Below are positions 36,026-49,144 of a stretch of 64,000 nt of DNA, piece by piece. A program made the translations under genes and the position numbers. The DNA comes from Cucumis sativus (taxonomy: Eukaryota > Streptophyta > Magnoliopsida > Cucurbitales > Cucurbitaceae). The notes beneath the pieces were generated by a model that searched no databases, had not been told where the DNA came from, and saw only the letters and a program-made list of their open reading frames with translations. The DNA is taken from NCBI RefSeq assembly GCF_000004075.3, contig NC_026659.2, forward strand, positions 1,116,001 to 1,180,000, read 5' to 3'. Position 1 is the first letter of the stretch, and each line of letters begins with the position of its first letter.

Positions 36026-38236
36026 TCAGGCCTTCCGGGTTGCCGTCGTGTCAGAAATAGGGGTGGTTGAAGCTCCGCCATTAGCAGTCTTTTCCGGTAG
36101 AGAGACGGCGCTGTTGACGACGACTTCAGAGAGATGAATTTGGGCTTTTCGTTCGGCGATTTGGCGTTGAGTTGATTTGTAAAAGGTGGCGTAGAGAATA
36201 AGCTGAACGAGGGCCGACAATGTCCCGAGGCCGTTGGGGACCTGAAAATACGCCATTAATGTAATTTTGAGGTCAGTAGTTTTTTTGGGCAGAAACCATG
36301 GCGGATTTAAGTGAAAGAAAAGAGAATTTATTATTTCTCAATAATTCTCTTTCAACATAATTTGTTAAATTTTCGTCCGAGTACGTTGAATTTTAGTCTT
36401 TCAACCTGAATTTTTTTGAAACTGATTAAACAAAAAAAATAAAATTTAAGATGTTATTCAAAATAAAGAGACTTTAATTTTTGGACAATTAATTTTATAT
36501 TTAGTCAATTGAAGTTGAAGTTATTCCTTTTTTTATCGAAACTTATTATACAACTCAAATAATTTTCATGCAAACATTAAATATGTGATTTTAAAATATT
36601 ATACTGAAAATATTAATAAATAAATAAAGATAGAAAGATTAAAATGAACAAAGTACTTTGGAAGATGATAGTGTGAATTTTTTTTTTTTTTTTGCTTACC
36701 GTGATGAAGGGGTCGAAACGGATGCAAGCATAAGCAGTCCAAACGATACCGTTTGCTAATGAAGCAAAGGATAGAAAAAATGGCATATATTCCACACTTT
36801 TTGTCTTAATCACCAGTTTCTGCATCACACAATTTAACGCATTATTTTAATTCAGTAATTTAGTAAAATAAAATTATAAATTAAGAACCCTCCACTGCAA
36901 AAAAAATTAAAAAAAAACACATGTCGATTATTTTAAATAATCAATCATCCAATCATTAATAATTTGAATTGAAACTTGATATTCAAACATTCAATATTCA
37001 TTTATGAAGATTCATTAGACAATAAATTATTGACCCACTAGATATTCATTTTAAATCTCAGCTTAATATTCGAGATAGCAAAGGGGAGAGGACATTATAC
37101 TAACCATGACGGTCAAGGGTGAAGCATACATCATGATGTTAAAGAGAATACAAACGGTCCCGACGATAGCGGAGCGGCGATGGTAAGTATGAGCCAAAGT
37201 GAGAACCAAGAGGGCTAAGAGAGCTACGAAGATGACCTCAACCAACATCATCAACAACACTTTCAACCGCTTCTTCTTTCCGTCGGAATAAATCAAGAAC
37301 AAGATAATGTACACAAGCTCGATGACGACACCAGTGCCATTGATTGTAACGACGAGTATGCTACCTGGATTCACCATCGGTAGACCGTACAATGTCCACA
37401 CCATGCAGTTTATCAGCGTCGCCAAATATGGTACTGGCGAGTACTGCTCCACTGATCCTTTCTTCCATATTTGAATAAATGTCGGTCTGCACAAATACAC
37501 AGTTCAACGATTAAAACGTTATCATTGAATTAATTATGAATTATGATGTTTTTTAATGCAAATTAGTACTGATTTTGCAAATAAAACACTTTTGTTTTTT
37601 CTCGAATTTTAATGCTGATTTTGTCTCTTATTGGTTGGTTTTAAACTTTTTGTGTTCTCCTTGATTTTCTCTCTTTTGCCGGTGATAAAGCGGCATGCAA
37701 GCATGAATAGATTATCCTTATCACATATAGCATTAATAGCAAACAAGATAAACTTCAACAAATTTTTTTTTGAAAAAATACACACATCATTATTTGTAAT
37801 AAAGAATTACTTTCAAAAAAAAAAAAGCATTCAGGTGCTGATTTAATCAACACCCAAATACCAAATAGACAGCAAAAATACTGCATGAGATTGGAATACA
37901 GTCTAAGCTGCACCAAATCAAGCTTCTTGAACAATAAAAACCACGAAAATCGGCAGTAGGTTATAACATGGGGCAGGGGTACTCATGGGTCGATCGAAAT
38001 GGATTTAGACAAAAACCAAGACCGTCACCGATGACTCGGTTTCAATGGGAGGGAATTAAAATACTTACACTGGGGAGAGAAACAAGAAGAGAGATATGGC
38101 ATTTCCTGTAAAAGAAAAAAACACACAAAACTCAAAATTTTACCCAAAAAAACAAAGAGGTGTCGTTTTATGAAGAAAAAAAATGAAACCCACCAAAGAT
38201 TCCAAGAATTGTGCGAATGGCATCTGGAGAAACCAT
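36026..38236 (-). CDS. SWEET: SWEET sugar transporter (clade II-like), five exons
   Basis: Bidirectional sugar facilitator of the MtN3/saliva family in the plasma membrane. My exons (minus): 38236-38194, 38105-38069, 37486-37105, 36819-36700, 36241-36026; all in frame, 265 residues. It starts [20 protein letters not shown] and continues into [20 protein letters not shown], the standard end of TM1. The middle and C-terminal MtN3 repeat is seen as [40 protein letters not shown] and [17 protein letters not shown], so all seven membrane segments are present with the conserved Pro, Asn and Trp residues. The hydrophilic tail carries Ser/Thr and is cytosolic in the family. Plant SWEET genes usually have six exons; here the canonical third and fourth are one 382-base exon. 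Clade II (SWEET4-8) is judged from sequence feel and not from a tree. Confidence 0.93.
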
Positions 38237-38297
38237 AGTGAAGAATTAAAGAAAAGAAAATAAGGGAATTTTGGATAATGTGTTTACAGGATAAATC

Positions 38298-38393
38298 AGA
38301 GAGAGAGAGGGAGGGAAGGAGAGAGAGTTAGTGTGTGTAATATTATTTTGTGTGTGGGATTGGAAATGGGGGGAAGAGTTGTTCTATATATAG
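38298..38393 (-). promoter_or_regulatory. SWEET core promoter: TATA box and CT-rich leader
   Basis: On the minus strand CTATATATAG at 38393-38384 lies about 150 bases upstream of the SWEET ATG. Between them a pyrimidine-rich tract (the + strand shows GAGA-type runs at 38298-38330) resembles the Y-patch leaders of plant genes. Confidence 0.5.
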
Positions 38394-39877
38394 AAGGAAA
38401 GGGAGTAAAATGAGTTGTAAGCAAGAAGGGTTGGTCACTTGCAAGACATGTACTGGGCACTGCAATTTTCAGCCAACACATGGATTCAAGAGAAGGGACC
38501 CATAAATAAGGAGAGAGAGTGATAAGGGGAAAGAGGTGGCCAGGCAGGCACTTTATTCGAGATTTTCCCATGAAAAATATCTATCATTGTACATGGTTAA
38601 GAATCGCTCTAAGTTCCTAAACTTTCATATATAATTTTATCTTTACTTAGAGAAAGAAAACTTAGTAGAAGAAGAAATTTGGATTTTATATTTTCAAATT
38701 TGTAATAATTTAATCTATAAAATTTTACTGTAAAATAATTTAACTTTTAATTAATCATCTAATTTAATTACTAAATTATTACTTTTACCAAGTTTTAGTC
38801 TGTTTTAATTTTAACTGTTAATCTTATCTATTTTTTAAACCTAATTTTACCTTTTTACATGAATGTTTGGTCTTAGTGATGGTGATGTGACAGCCAGTGA
38901 ATGGCGTATGAATGCTCCTCCAATTTATTATATGTTATGTCAACTTTTATTTTATTTTTAGTCAAAAGTTTATTTATAAAGATAAAATTTAGTGTGAACA
39001 ATGAACTAATACTCTCAGTAATACCAGGAGTTTTATCAAAAAGTACTCTAACTTAGTTAGATGTACTATAAATAACTCAATCATTTAAGGATATGTCAAG
39101 TTTGTATCATGAAGAGCACTATCATTTTTTTTTTCTTTTATGTCCTTGGTATATTTGAACAAGAAAATTTACAAAACTATTTTAGTTCCACAGTAGTATG
39201 TTTTAAAAAATGAAAGGCTGTTACTAAGTAATAGTTGAATTTTGTTGATTTTTCTAAAATTAAAGTGATTTATTTAGTATATTTCTTAAATTAAATTGTT
39301 AAATGTGAAGAGATTACATTTTGGAGATGTATTTTAAAAGGTGTTTATAATTGAAATTAGTAAAGTATGGTAGCGGTAGTAGGAAGGAAGGAGGAGAGAG
39401 AGGGGAGAGGGGGGGAGTGGAGAAAACAGATGGCGGTTGTGCATGCAGCAGATTCCCATAGAATTTAAGTCCAGCTTATCCATAACTTTGTTCGAAGATG
39501 GGAAGTTGTTTTGGTTTAACTCTCTTCCTCAGACCCTTTATTATTATTGTCTATTTATTTCATTATTATTCCTTTTCTTTCTTTCTTTCTCTCTCTCATT
39601 TGTCAACGTGAAATGCCAAATTTCCATTCTTCAAAGTCTTGACCAAAATCCACATATATTCTTCTCTATTTCTTCCCTTTTCCCATTTATTTTATTTTAA
39701 CATTTTTCTTTTAATATATATCTATACAAAAATATTGTCATCAATTAAAAACAAATAAAATATTGAATAGATTTCGGTGTATTTTGTAACTGAGTTTTAA
39801 TATTTTTTTATTTTGAAAATGTCTCTTATTTAAAATATTTATTTTGATCATATTAGTACGGTTTGTATTTAAATGAT

Positions 39878-39963
39878 ATTTAGTTATTTATTGTTTAGAG
39901 GAGTATACTATATAGGTCTTATTTAGTTATTTATTGTTTAGAGGAGTATACTATATAGGTCTT
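39878..39963. repeat. Perfect 43-bp tandem duplication
   Basis: A 43-base unit beginning ATTTAGTTATTTATTG at 39878 is repeated directly at 39921 with no mismatch that I can see. Perfect identity suggests a recent duplication, or an assembly artefact. Confidence 0.9.
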
Positions 39964-42900
39964 TTAATTGCTCTAGAGGGGATGTTGTTGTTTTATACTG
40001 TATAACATTTTATTTAGTAATAAATAATTATGTTGTTTCTATACTTTTGTGGTATAAATAAAACTGGGGATAGTGAACTACGTAAATAAATGCCTAAATT
40101 CTATATTGTGTTATTATTCTATTTTTTTGTTTTTAAGTTTTAAAATGTTACATTTTATTTTTTTAGATATGTTAATTTTTTAAAGTAGTTAAATAGACTC
40201 TCTAAGATCAACTTTAATGTTGATTGAAAAACAAATGAAAACCTAATTAATCAAACTCAAAACATACCGTTACAATCTTAAATCATCACTTGATTTAAAA
40301 GCTTAAGCTAGTGGATGAAAAAAAATAAATTATATATCATCTAAAATATTTAAACGCAACATTCTAAAATATATAACCATTAATACAAATTATAATTAAA
40401 AACGATGAGTAAAATACATCTTCCTATGTGAGAATTAACTAGACTAAAAAGAAGAGAAATATATTCTTCGTATAAGGCATTAAAGTTTTTTATTTAGTGT
40501 CTTACTCATTCTTTAGAGTTTGCTAGATGTTCATATTCTAAGCCATATACTAAATACTAAGTAGTTTGATATATGAAGTAGAGCAATTATTATTTTCCAA
40601 AAATTGTAGTCAATGCTAGTTGACATACATTAAATTGATCGACATATATCATAACTATCACTCATTACCATTTATGTTTATTAATTAATTAGCATATTTT
40701 GATTAATAATTAATGATACTATTGACGATTATTGAGTTAGATATTTGTTAATTTGAATAAAATATAAAACAAATAAACCATATATTAACTAATGTGCATA
40801 TTTCACTCCACTTCTGGTAGAATTTTTCACATTTGCCATTTTGTTATTTTATTTCATATACACCTCAATTTATATGTTAACATGTTTCCTAAAATAATTA
40901 TTAACAACAAATCATTTTAATAAGTCGAACTTCAAAACTTAAAAAATGTCTCGTTAATCAGTAGACATTAAAAAGTCAGTCATTCAAGATTATTAATTGA
41001 AGTTGAGTAAATTACAAAACATCGATTTTCATAAGAAATGTTGTCGTTTGAATATGTTTTGAAAATCTATAAGTGGCTGATCTTTTTTTTAAAAAAAAAG
41101 CAACAAATTAATAGGAATTTTAAATTAATTTAAAGTAGGTATCAAATTAAATTGAATATGTATTAAGTACAATAAATTTAATGAAATCAAATGACGATAA
41201 TAATAATTTTGGTGGTTAAAATGCTCTTGTGTATTTTAATATTTCAAATTTAACTTCTACAGAGTTAATTTATAATATTTATTAATATTACTAGTCAATG
41301 TTGATTATAAAAATTCAAAAACTTAAATTTAGGATTTTCACGTAAATTTTAGATAAAACGATTGAAAATATCTCTAAAGTACAGCATATTATATACGGCA
41401 AAATTTCATATTATATCAATATCAATTATCGATAGGATTTTTTCATGACAATCTATCAATATTTATTATGGATTAAATTTTAAAATGCCTATTTCTTAAA
41501 TTAGAATCCACGAGTAAAATCAAATAAGTTCTGAACGGAAGATTTTATAAAAATAAAAAAATTGATAAACTATTTACGTTTGAAAATAAAGTTAATTATG
41601 TTTATTTTTGTTAGGAAGTATAAACGTATTTTAAGGTCTTTCTTTATTGAAAAAAAAGATATATTAATATAAAATAAAATAGAAATTTAGAGGGTAGATC
41701 ACAAATATGGAGTGAAGCGGTCATGGAGTTGGCGCTTTTACTTCCTCAATAGCACTAAACGGTGCGTTTCCACTATTTATTATCATATTTTCAAAATGTT
41801 ATAATTATAATTACAATTATTGTTGTTCCTTCAAACCCAATATTTTATAGACACCTTTCACCTTGCTTTTAATTGGGTGGGTGTGCTTTCTAAGTGCATT
41901 GAACTAATTTATGTTTGAGTCTCACCTCTACTTTTTTTTTTTTTCTTTTCATTCTAACTAAAATTATCATCTTCAAATATAATCCAAATCAATCTAAATA
42001 TTTAAAAAATATTACTAATAAACATTCATAAAATTTTTTATTATAAATTGATCAAATCTAAAATTTATTCTCTCCTACAATTATTGAGATGAAATATAAA
42101 AGTATTAAATTAACCCATTAAATCTCGAGGTAGTCCAGAAGCAATGATTAACACCAACTTCCCTGCGGTCATAAAATATGTATAAATTGCTCTTTTATTT
42201 AAATAAAAAGTTAGGTAAAATAATCATGCTCATTATATTATTGGAAGACTATATATATGATAATAAGATAGAAATATGATTTGTTGAATAGCCTTTCCCA
42301 TTTTAAACTTTTTATATTTTTTTATATGTTTAACGATATGAAAATAATAAAATAATTCGAAAGTTAGGTGGAATCTATTAAATTATTTGTTACATTGAAG
42401 AGAATAAGAGTTTTCAATTTTTTATGGTAAAGAAGAGCATTGATTCAACTATAAATTTAGGTCTCAAGTAATCATATATACTTTTGTTTATTTGATTTTT
42501 AAACTTAAAAAATTACCTTTCAATGATATATGTTTTCGAAATTATGTATTTTCATAAATTGTATTCTTATATGGTTTGTTTCTAAAAATTGTTTTGAATG
42601 TCTGTTCTTGTAAATAATAATAATAATAAACAAATAAATACGATTTTTTAAAAAGAGTAAATATTAAATTTATTTATAAAATATAATAATATTTTATATA
42701 TAGTTTCATTTTTATATCATTACACTTCTCATAAATAAAAATAAAAGAAATTAAACAAATTCTTTCCGCTCCATATTTTTTTTCGTTTTACGTTTTTCGT
42801 TTATAAAATTTGCATCTTATCTTATCTCTGAACTGTACTTTTTATTTTTCCAAGAATCAAGAATATTTTGGAAAGAAACAGAAAAAGAGGTACTAAATTA

Positions 42901-43156
42901 CAAATGACGTCAAATTTTATATTAAGGAATAATTTGTCAAATTAGAAATACAAGGCAAAAAAAAGAGTAATATAATATCATTTCTTGTCTAAAAACCATA
43001 ATTTGTACCACTTTTAAGTTGGTGAAAATTGAAATTGGAGTAAAAAGATAATAACGTGACATTATTATTAACTTTTAATATAATATATGCTTTTCAAGGT
43101 TAAACAATAGTCCTAATCTGTTGTAGTTACTACCAAGATAGAGGCAGATAGATATA

Positions 43157-43218
43157 TTTGATGTTAAAGGATATATATGTTAATTCATAGATCAGATTGG
43201 TATTTCTTTAACATCAAA
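43157..43218. repeat. Short inverted repeat (stem-loop)
   Basis: TTTGATGTTAAAG at 43157-43169 pairs perfectly with CTTTAACATCAAA at 43206-43218, with a loop of 36 bases. It is too short and AT-rich to call a microRNA precursor. Confidence 0.6.
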
Positions 43219-43377
43219 CCATATATTACTTAGTTAACTCCAATCATGTCATTGAATATAGAGTTCTGTTAATAGTTTGAACATTATACTTAATTTTTTA
43301 TTTTTGAAAATTTTAATTTATATATTTTATCGAGAGTTCATGCAGTTTCATATAGCTAGAGTAAAGATGATTTTAAA

Positions 43378-43398
43378 AATATATATATATATATATAT
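43378..43398. repeat. AT dinucleotide microsatellite
   Basis: About ten uninterrupted AT/TA dinucleotides. A similar but shorter tract lies at about 45012-45030. Confidence 0.9.
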
Positions 43399-46300
43399 AA
43401 AAACTTTTAAAAATCTTTTTATTTCCCTCGAAAAATAGAAGATACAACAACTTAACATAGAAAATATTTGCAAAATTGAAGAAAGTCATGATTAGTAAAA
43501 AAAATCTGAAAAGTTAAAGTTCATACTTATCTTAATAGCCATGGAAAATAGAGATATTTAAATGAATTACCATATTTTAATTATTTAATAGGTGTTAACT
43601 AAACCGAAAGTTTCCTTCTTTAAGAATTTAAGTTAAAATTATAAATCTTGAAATTAATGAATCTCCAAATAAACTAAATAAGAGTATAACGTTCTAGAAC
43701 TACACATTAAATACAAATCAAATTCAAATTTTGAGTCAATTAAACTTTATATAGAAATGAAATAAACTAAAAAAAACGGTATTGTTTCTTTTTTTTATTA
43801 TTGTTTTGGAAAGATAATAAAGAAAAAGATATTTTTAAAAATAACAAAATATTAAACTTTTAAAAAATATAACAAATTTTATCCATTTTTTCATAAATTG
43901 TAAATCACTTCAATATTCCGTTAAACCCTCCTAAAAATATATATATTTAAAATAAATATTTAATTATTGAAAAGTTTAAAAACAAATAATTACTTAATTT
44001 TTATAAATATAACAAAAGTGTCATTAAAAAATATATATGAAATTTATCATTTTTTAAAACATTAGGTTTGTCCTTCTTTATCCTCATCTCCTGGGATATT
44101 TTTTATTTTCATAGTTTTTATTCTTCTTCTCAATATTTTTCAGAAATATTTTAATATCCTCCCTTTTAATTTACTTTTGTTTGCAATTTTTCTTTTTCTT
44201 ATCATCATTTTTTTGTAAGTATTTTTTCTTTTTCTTTCTATCCTTCTTTCTTCGATATTTTTTTAAATTTTAGTCAGATTGTTATTTTATTCAATAATAT
44301 ATTTTTTTCTAATTGTTATTTGATTTTTTAAGATCATCGTTTTTAAATATATTAGATGTCATGACATTTTTTATATTGTTTATTTTAGGTTTTTAGGTTT
44401 TTTATTTTTAAAATTGTAAATATTTGGGTGTTTGGTTGTATTTGAGAATACTGTTAGATACTTTGTATTAATTTTAAAGACTAAAGTATATAATTAAGAA
44501 AAGGCAAGAAAAAATAGACGGGTGTGTCGGTGGAGGGAATCTAGAAGTTAATTCGGGCACATTATTCGAATAAATGACTTTTGTTACCAATAATTGATTT
44601 ACAACTCACATGGCATTTCAATGTTTAAACAAAATATATTCGGTGAACGATTTCACAATAATTTTCATTTCAACTCTATTCCAATTTCGACATTTAATTT
44701 TATAATATAAAGTTCAAACCTATCAATTTTTTTAAGGTTATTTTTTCATTCCCTTCTAAGAAGAGTTTTATTGCACCCAAATTGATATTTCTTCCCTTTG
44801 TGACATCGAAATATTCACAAGAACGATGGTTGATATCAAGGATCAATTCACTTTTGTTTCTTTCTTCAATTACGACATCGTTACAAACCTTTTCATTCGT
44901 TTTTAGTAATTTGAATTTTCAACTTTAGTATTTGATGTTTTGGTATGTTCCTTCTGCATAGTGATTTTGTTTAGGTTAAAAACATCATTTTAGTTGTTTG
45001 AATTTAATCTTTATATATATATATATATATTTATTGTGAATCTTAAATTAATTCATGTACTTTTATATTTAACTTAAAATATTAAATTTAAGATCTACAA
45101 AAATACGTAGATAAATCGTTTAGATTTATTGAAATAAAAAAATAGAGAAACCATAATAGATCAAAATATGTACTAAAACCAAAAAGAGCTTTCCTCTCGT
45201 TTTATGAGTTGTGTTTATTTATTTTATTTTCTTTTTGAGTTAAGATATTGCTAGACTTGTCGGTGTTCAACTAATAAGTTAAGTTGAATTCGTATAATTT
45301 AAAATTTTAAAATTATAGAGTATTTACATTAGTTATGTTCCTAAACTTCTCATCGATTTATTTTGATGATGAAACCGAGCATGTCTATATCTAATATTCC
45401 AACCTAAGTTTTATAAAAATTCAAATTTGGTGGACTAGCAATTAGCTGGCCAAATACCCTAGAAATGTAGTGAGCTTTTCTTGAGAAGACAAATAGTACT
45501 AAGAAGAGAGTAAAGACAATATACCTTTTTTTTTAGTAGAATTTGAGGCTTGGAATGTGAAGTAATAACAGTAATAATACATATATATTGATATGATCTC
45601 AAAGTTGAAAATTTAATCTTACTATAAGTGAACTAGCTATCCATGTGCTTTTACTTCAAGAAAATCCTTCCATATTCATATCCCTATCATTCTTTAATTT
45701 TTTTTTTCTTTTTGCATCCTTATTGAATTTGACTAATGTGTATCGATCAGTGTTTGATTTATTCACTTTAATTTAAACACCACACTCCACTAATTTTCCA
45801 ATATAAATGTAAATCATAATGAAATGAATAGCTAAGGTATAGTAGATCAAAACACAATTGTCTTGTATAGATGTGAGGAAAAGCAAATCAAATGGTATAT
45901 TGGATTAGTCAATGAGATAAACATATACTAAAATAAGAGAGTTTTTTTTTTTTTATAGAAATTTGAAGTTTAATTGATCATGACCCAAAATAATTGAAGG
46001 AGACTATTTGAAAATACAATGGAAGATTTACAACACACTCTCTTTAGGAGCATATATTAGTGGGAAGAAGTTTTTGATCAGTCAATATTATTCTCTCTTT
46101 TCACCAAAAGCAATTAATTGCTTTGCACATCCTTCTAATCTATGGATAAATTCTACTGGAAATTAAAACTACTTCCCAACGACAAATCTCTAATGGGATA
46201 GTTTATCACTTTCCAGTTAGAAAGGCTCACAAAACAACACACACATAAGAAGAAATGGACATTAACGAATACAATAACCAAAGTACACCTCGTCAAAGCT

Positions 46301-48198
46301 CTAGGCAATTGCAATAGTGGCATCCACCAAACACGTAATCACTCTTGGCTATTGCAACAAAGGAATTGATTACTAACACTTTTTTCAATAGCATTATATC
46401 AACTACCATCACATCAAAAGTGAAAAAGTGAGTCATAATATTTGTAATAAGATCATGTCAAGGCCACAAACATTTTAGGTAAGTTTGAATTTCATACAAA
46501 CACACAGTAGGAAAAAGCTGTAGGAAGGGGTAGATCCTTTTTGGAGGGACCAAAATTTCACAGCACAAAAGAAATTTGAAGGCATTTGGGACAAAGAAAT
46601 GGTCTTTGTTTCATAAAAGGAAGCATCAAATGCTTATTCTTGTACTTTCATTCCTATCTCTAAACAAAAAGAAGACTAATACCACTTCAGATAGTTTTCA
46701 AGTAATTAATGATATATATTTTTATTTGTTTTTTTGGTTTTAAGTTTAATCAACTATTTTACATTATGGAAAGTGCTTTTTTTAATGCTTTTAAAGTCTT
46801 GGTTTTCCAGCTTGCCAAACATGGAGATGGAGATGCAGTATGTACAGATGGGAAAAGAATTGAATGGATGTGGCCCTTGAGAAATTTGTTAATCACATTG
46901 AGAAAATGAGGGTTTCTTTTGGTCTTATGGAACAATGATTGAGTGCCCTACTTTTTGCTACTTTGCCATTTGGTTTGCCATCTGTCTATTATGGGTGTGT
47001 GAAGTGAATCTTCTTAATTAGGAGTGCAAACTAATCAATAGTTTGTCAAATAATGAAAACATATATTTATGGTATGCATATATATCCACGAGAATGACCA
47101 TTACCGTTGATGTCAAAATTCAGATAGAAAAAACAGATATAACTTTCTTATGATATGGATGATAGATTTATTTGAAGTGAAGAAGAAAAAATGTGATTTG
47201 CAAAAGAGAATGCACACTGTGAAAATAATATAATCTAAAAGATACAAATTGTGAGATAAAAAATTTGTATAGAATTTTCGTTATTCTATAAGAACCTAAA
47301 CTAAATTATGTGTTTATGCTTTTTACAATTGTGCAACTAATTACTTGGGAGTAAGTTTAGCTTAAGCGTTATAACCAATTTTATGTTGAGAATTTTCAAT
47401 ACAAGAGGGGAAATGGTAAAACATATTTGAAAAGTTTTTTACTATGCAAATAAACAAGATTAAGTAAGCCTAATTTGATAATGATTTTATAATTTATGCT
47501 AATTTTCATCCAAATCTTATATTGTAATTATTACAATCATCAGATAAACACTAGAATTTCAAGTCAAATTCTGAAAATAAAATATGTTTTAAAACTATAT
47601 TTTTTTAAAGATATTGTCAAACTTATTTATCAAAATCTAGCTTATAAGCAATGCTTCCCATAATAAATTTATATGATTTTTTATTTATTATTTTTATTAA
47701 TAATTTAAAAAATCAAGTGAACATTTTAAAAACTAAAATGTATAGTTTTCAAAATTTTATTTGTTTGTTTTACAAAAATGAAATTTTTTATTAAACAAAC
47801 GTAAATCTATAAAAAAGAAAAAATAAAAAAAATTAAACAAAATAATCACCAAACCTAACTTTAACAATTATCAAACGAGGTAGAATATTAGGGGTCTATT
47901 TCTTTTTCCTTTAGAATCAGAAGAAAGGATATCGTTGTTTGACTCGTAAAGGATTATTCTTTCCATTCTAGCCTTCTCTTTTTTTATCTCTCAATATGTA
48001 TTTTTATTCATCCTATACAATCCTTCCTTACCAACTTTTCTTTTTGTAAGTAAAAATCGAGTATATAACTTTAAGTCCACGATATAAATATATATCACTT
48101 GAGTTATATTCGTTTTGGCTACTTAGTTTTTGTTCGCTTCAACATATATTAATTAATTAATAAAATATTAAAGACGTGAGTACCATTGCAAGTTGTAA

Positions 48199-49144
48199 AA
48201 CTTGAGCTTAGGATGTAACAAAACCCAACAAAATAATTTGGCTTAATAATTTTCAAAGAAAAGAGAAACCATGTAGGCTGTCATATAATAGATCCAATGG
48301 GCTTTCTACTTTGGACTTAGGATGTAACAAACCCAACAAAATAATTAGGCTTAATAATTTACAAAAAAAGGAAAGAAAAAAGAAACCACGTAGGCGTCAT
48401 ATAATAGATCCAATGGGCTTTCTACTTTGGGCATAGGATGTAACAAACCCAACAAAATAATTTAGGCTCGATAATTTACAAAAAAAAGAGAGAGAAAAGA
48501 AACAACGTAGGTGTCATATAACAGATCCAATGGGCTTTCTACTTTGGGCCTAGGATGTAACAAACCCAACAAGATAATTTGGGCTTAATAAATTTACAAG
48601 GAAAATAAAGAAAAAAGAAATCACGTTGCGATCCAATGGGCTTTCTACTTTGGGCTTAGGATGTAACAAACCCAACAAAATAATTTTCGCTTAATAATTT
48701 ACAAAGAAAAGAAAGAAAAAAGAAATCACGTAGGCCTCATATAATAGATCGAATGGGCTTTCTACTTTGGGCTTAGGATGTAACAAACCCAATAAAAAAT
48801 TTGGGCTTAATAATTTACAAAGAAAAGAGAGAAAAAATAATTCACGTAGGCGTCATATAGTAGATCCAATGAGCTTTCTACTTTGGGCTTAGGTTGTAAC
48901 AAGCCCAAAAAAATAATTTGGCTTAATAATTTACAAAGAAAATAAAGAAAAAAGAAACCACGTAGGCGTCATATAATAGATCCAATGGTCTTTCTACTTT
49001 GGGCTTAGGATGTAACAAACCCAACAAAATAATTTGGGCTGAATAATTTACAGAAAAAGAGAAAAAAATAAATTATGTAGGCGTCGTATAATAGATCCAA
49101 TGGGCTTTCTACTTTGGGCTTAGTATGTAACAAACCCAACAAAA
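48199..49144. repeat. Tandem array: eight units of about 106-117 bp plus a partial ninth
   Basis: The landmark GGATGTAACAAACCCAAC (with variants) starts near 48210, 48319, 48435, 48552, 48658, 48775, 48891, 49008 and 49122, so spacings are 109, 116, 117, 106, 117, 116, 117 and 114 bases. Each unit also has a poly-A/GAAA-rich middle, then an ACGTAGGCGTCATATAATAG-type block, then CCAATGGGCTTTCTACTTTG. The fourth unit has lost about ten bases between the last two blocks. The ACGT core is present in six of eight units (changed in the first and eighth) and CCAAT in seven of eight (CGAAT in the fifth). There is no coding potential. The array ends about 1.1 kb before the BiP promoter elements. Confidence 0.95.

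Noticed and set aside
43157..43218. MicroRNA precursor
   Set aside because: The stem is only 13 base pairs and AT-rich; plant precursors need about 21 paired bases.
48199..49144. CRISPR-like array
   Set aside because: The repeats are long, contiguous and diverged with no unique spacers, in a plant genome; it is a minisatellite-type array.
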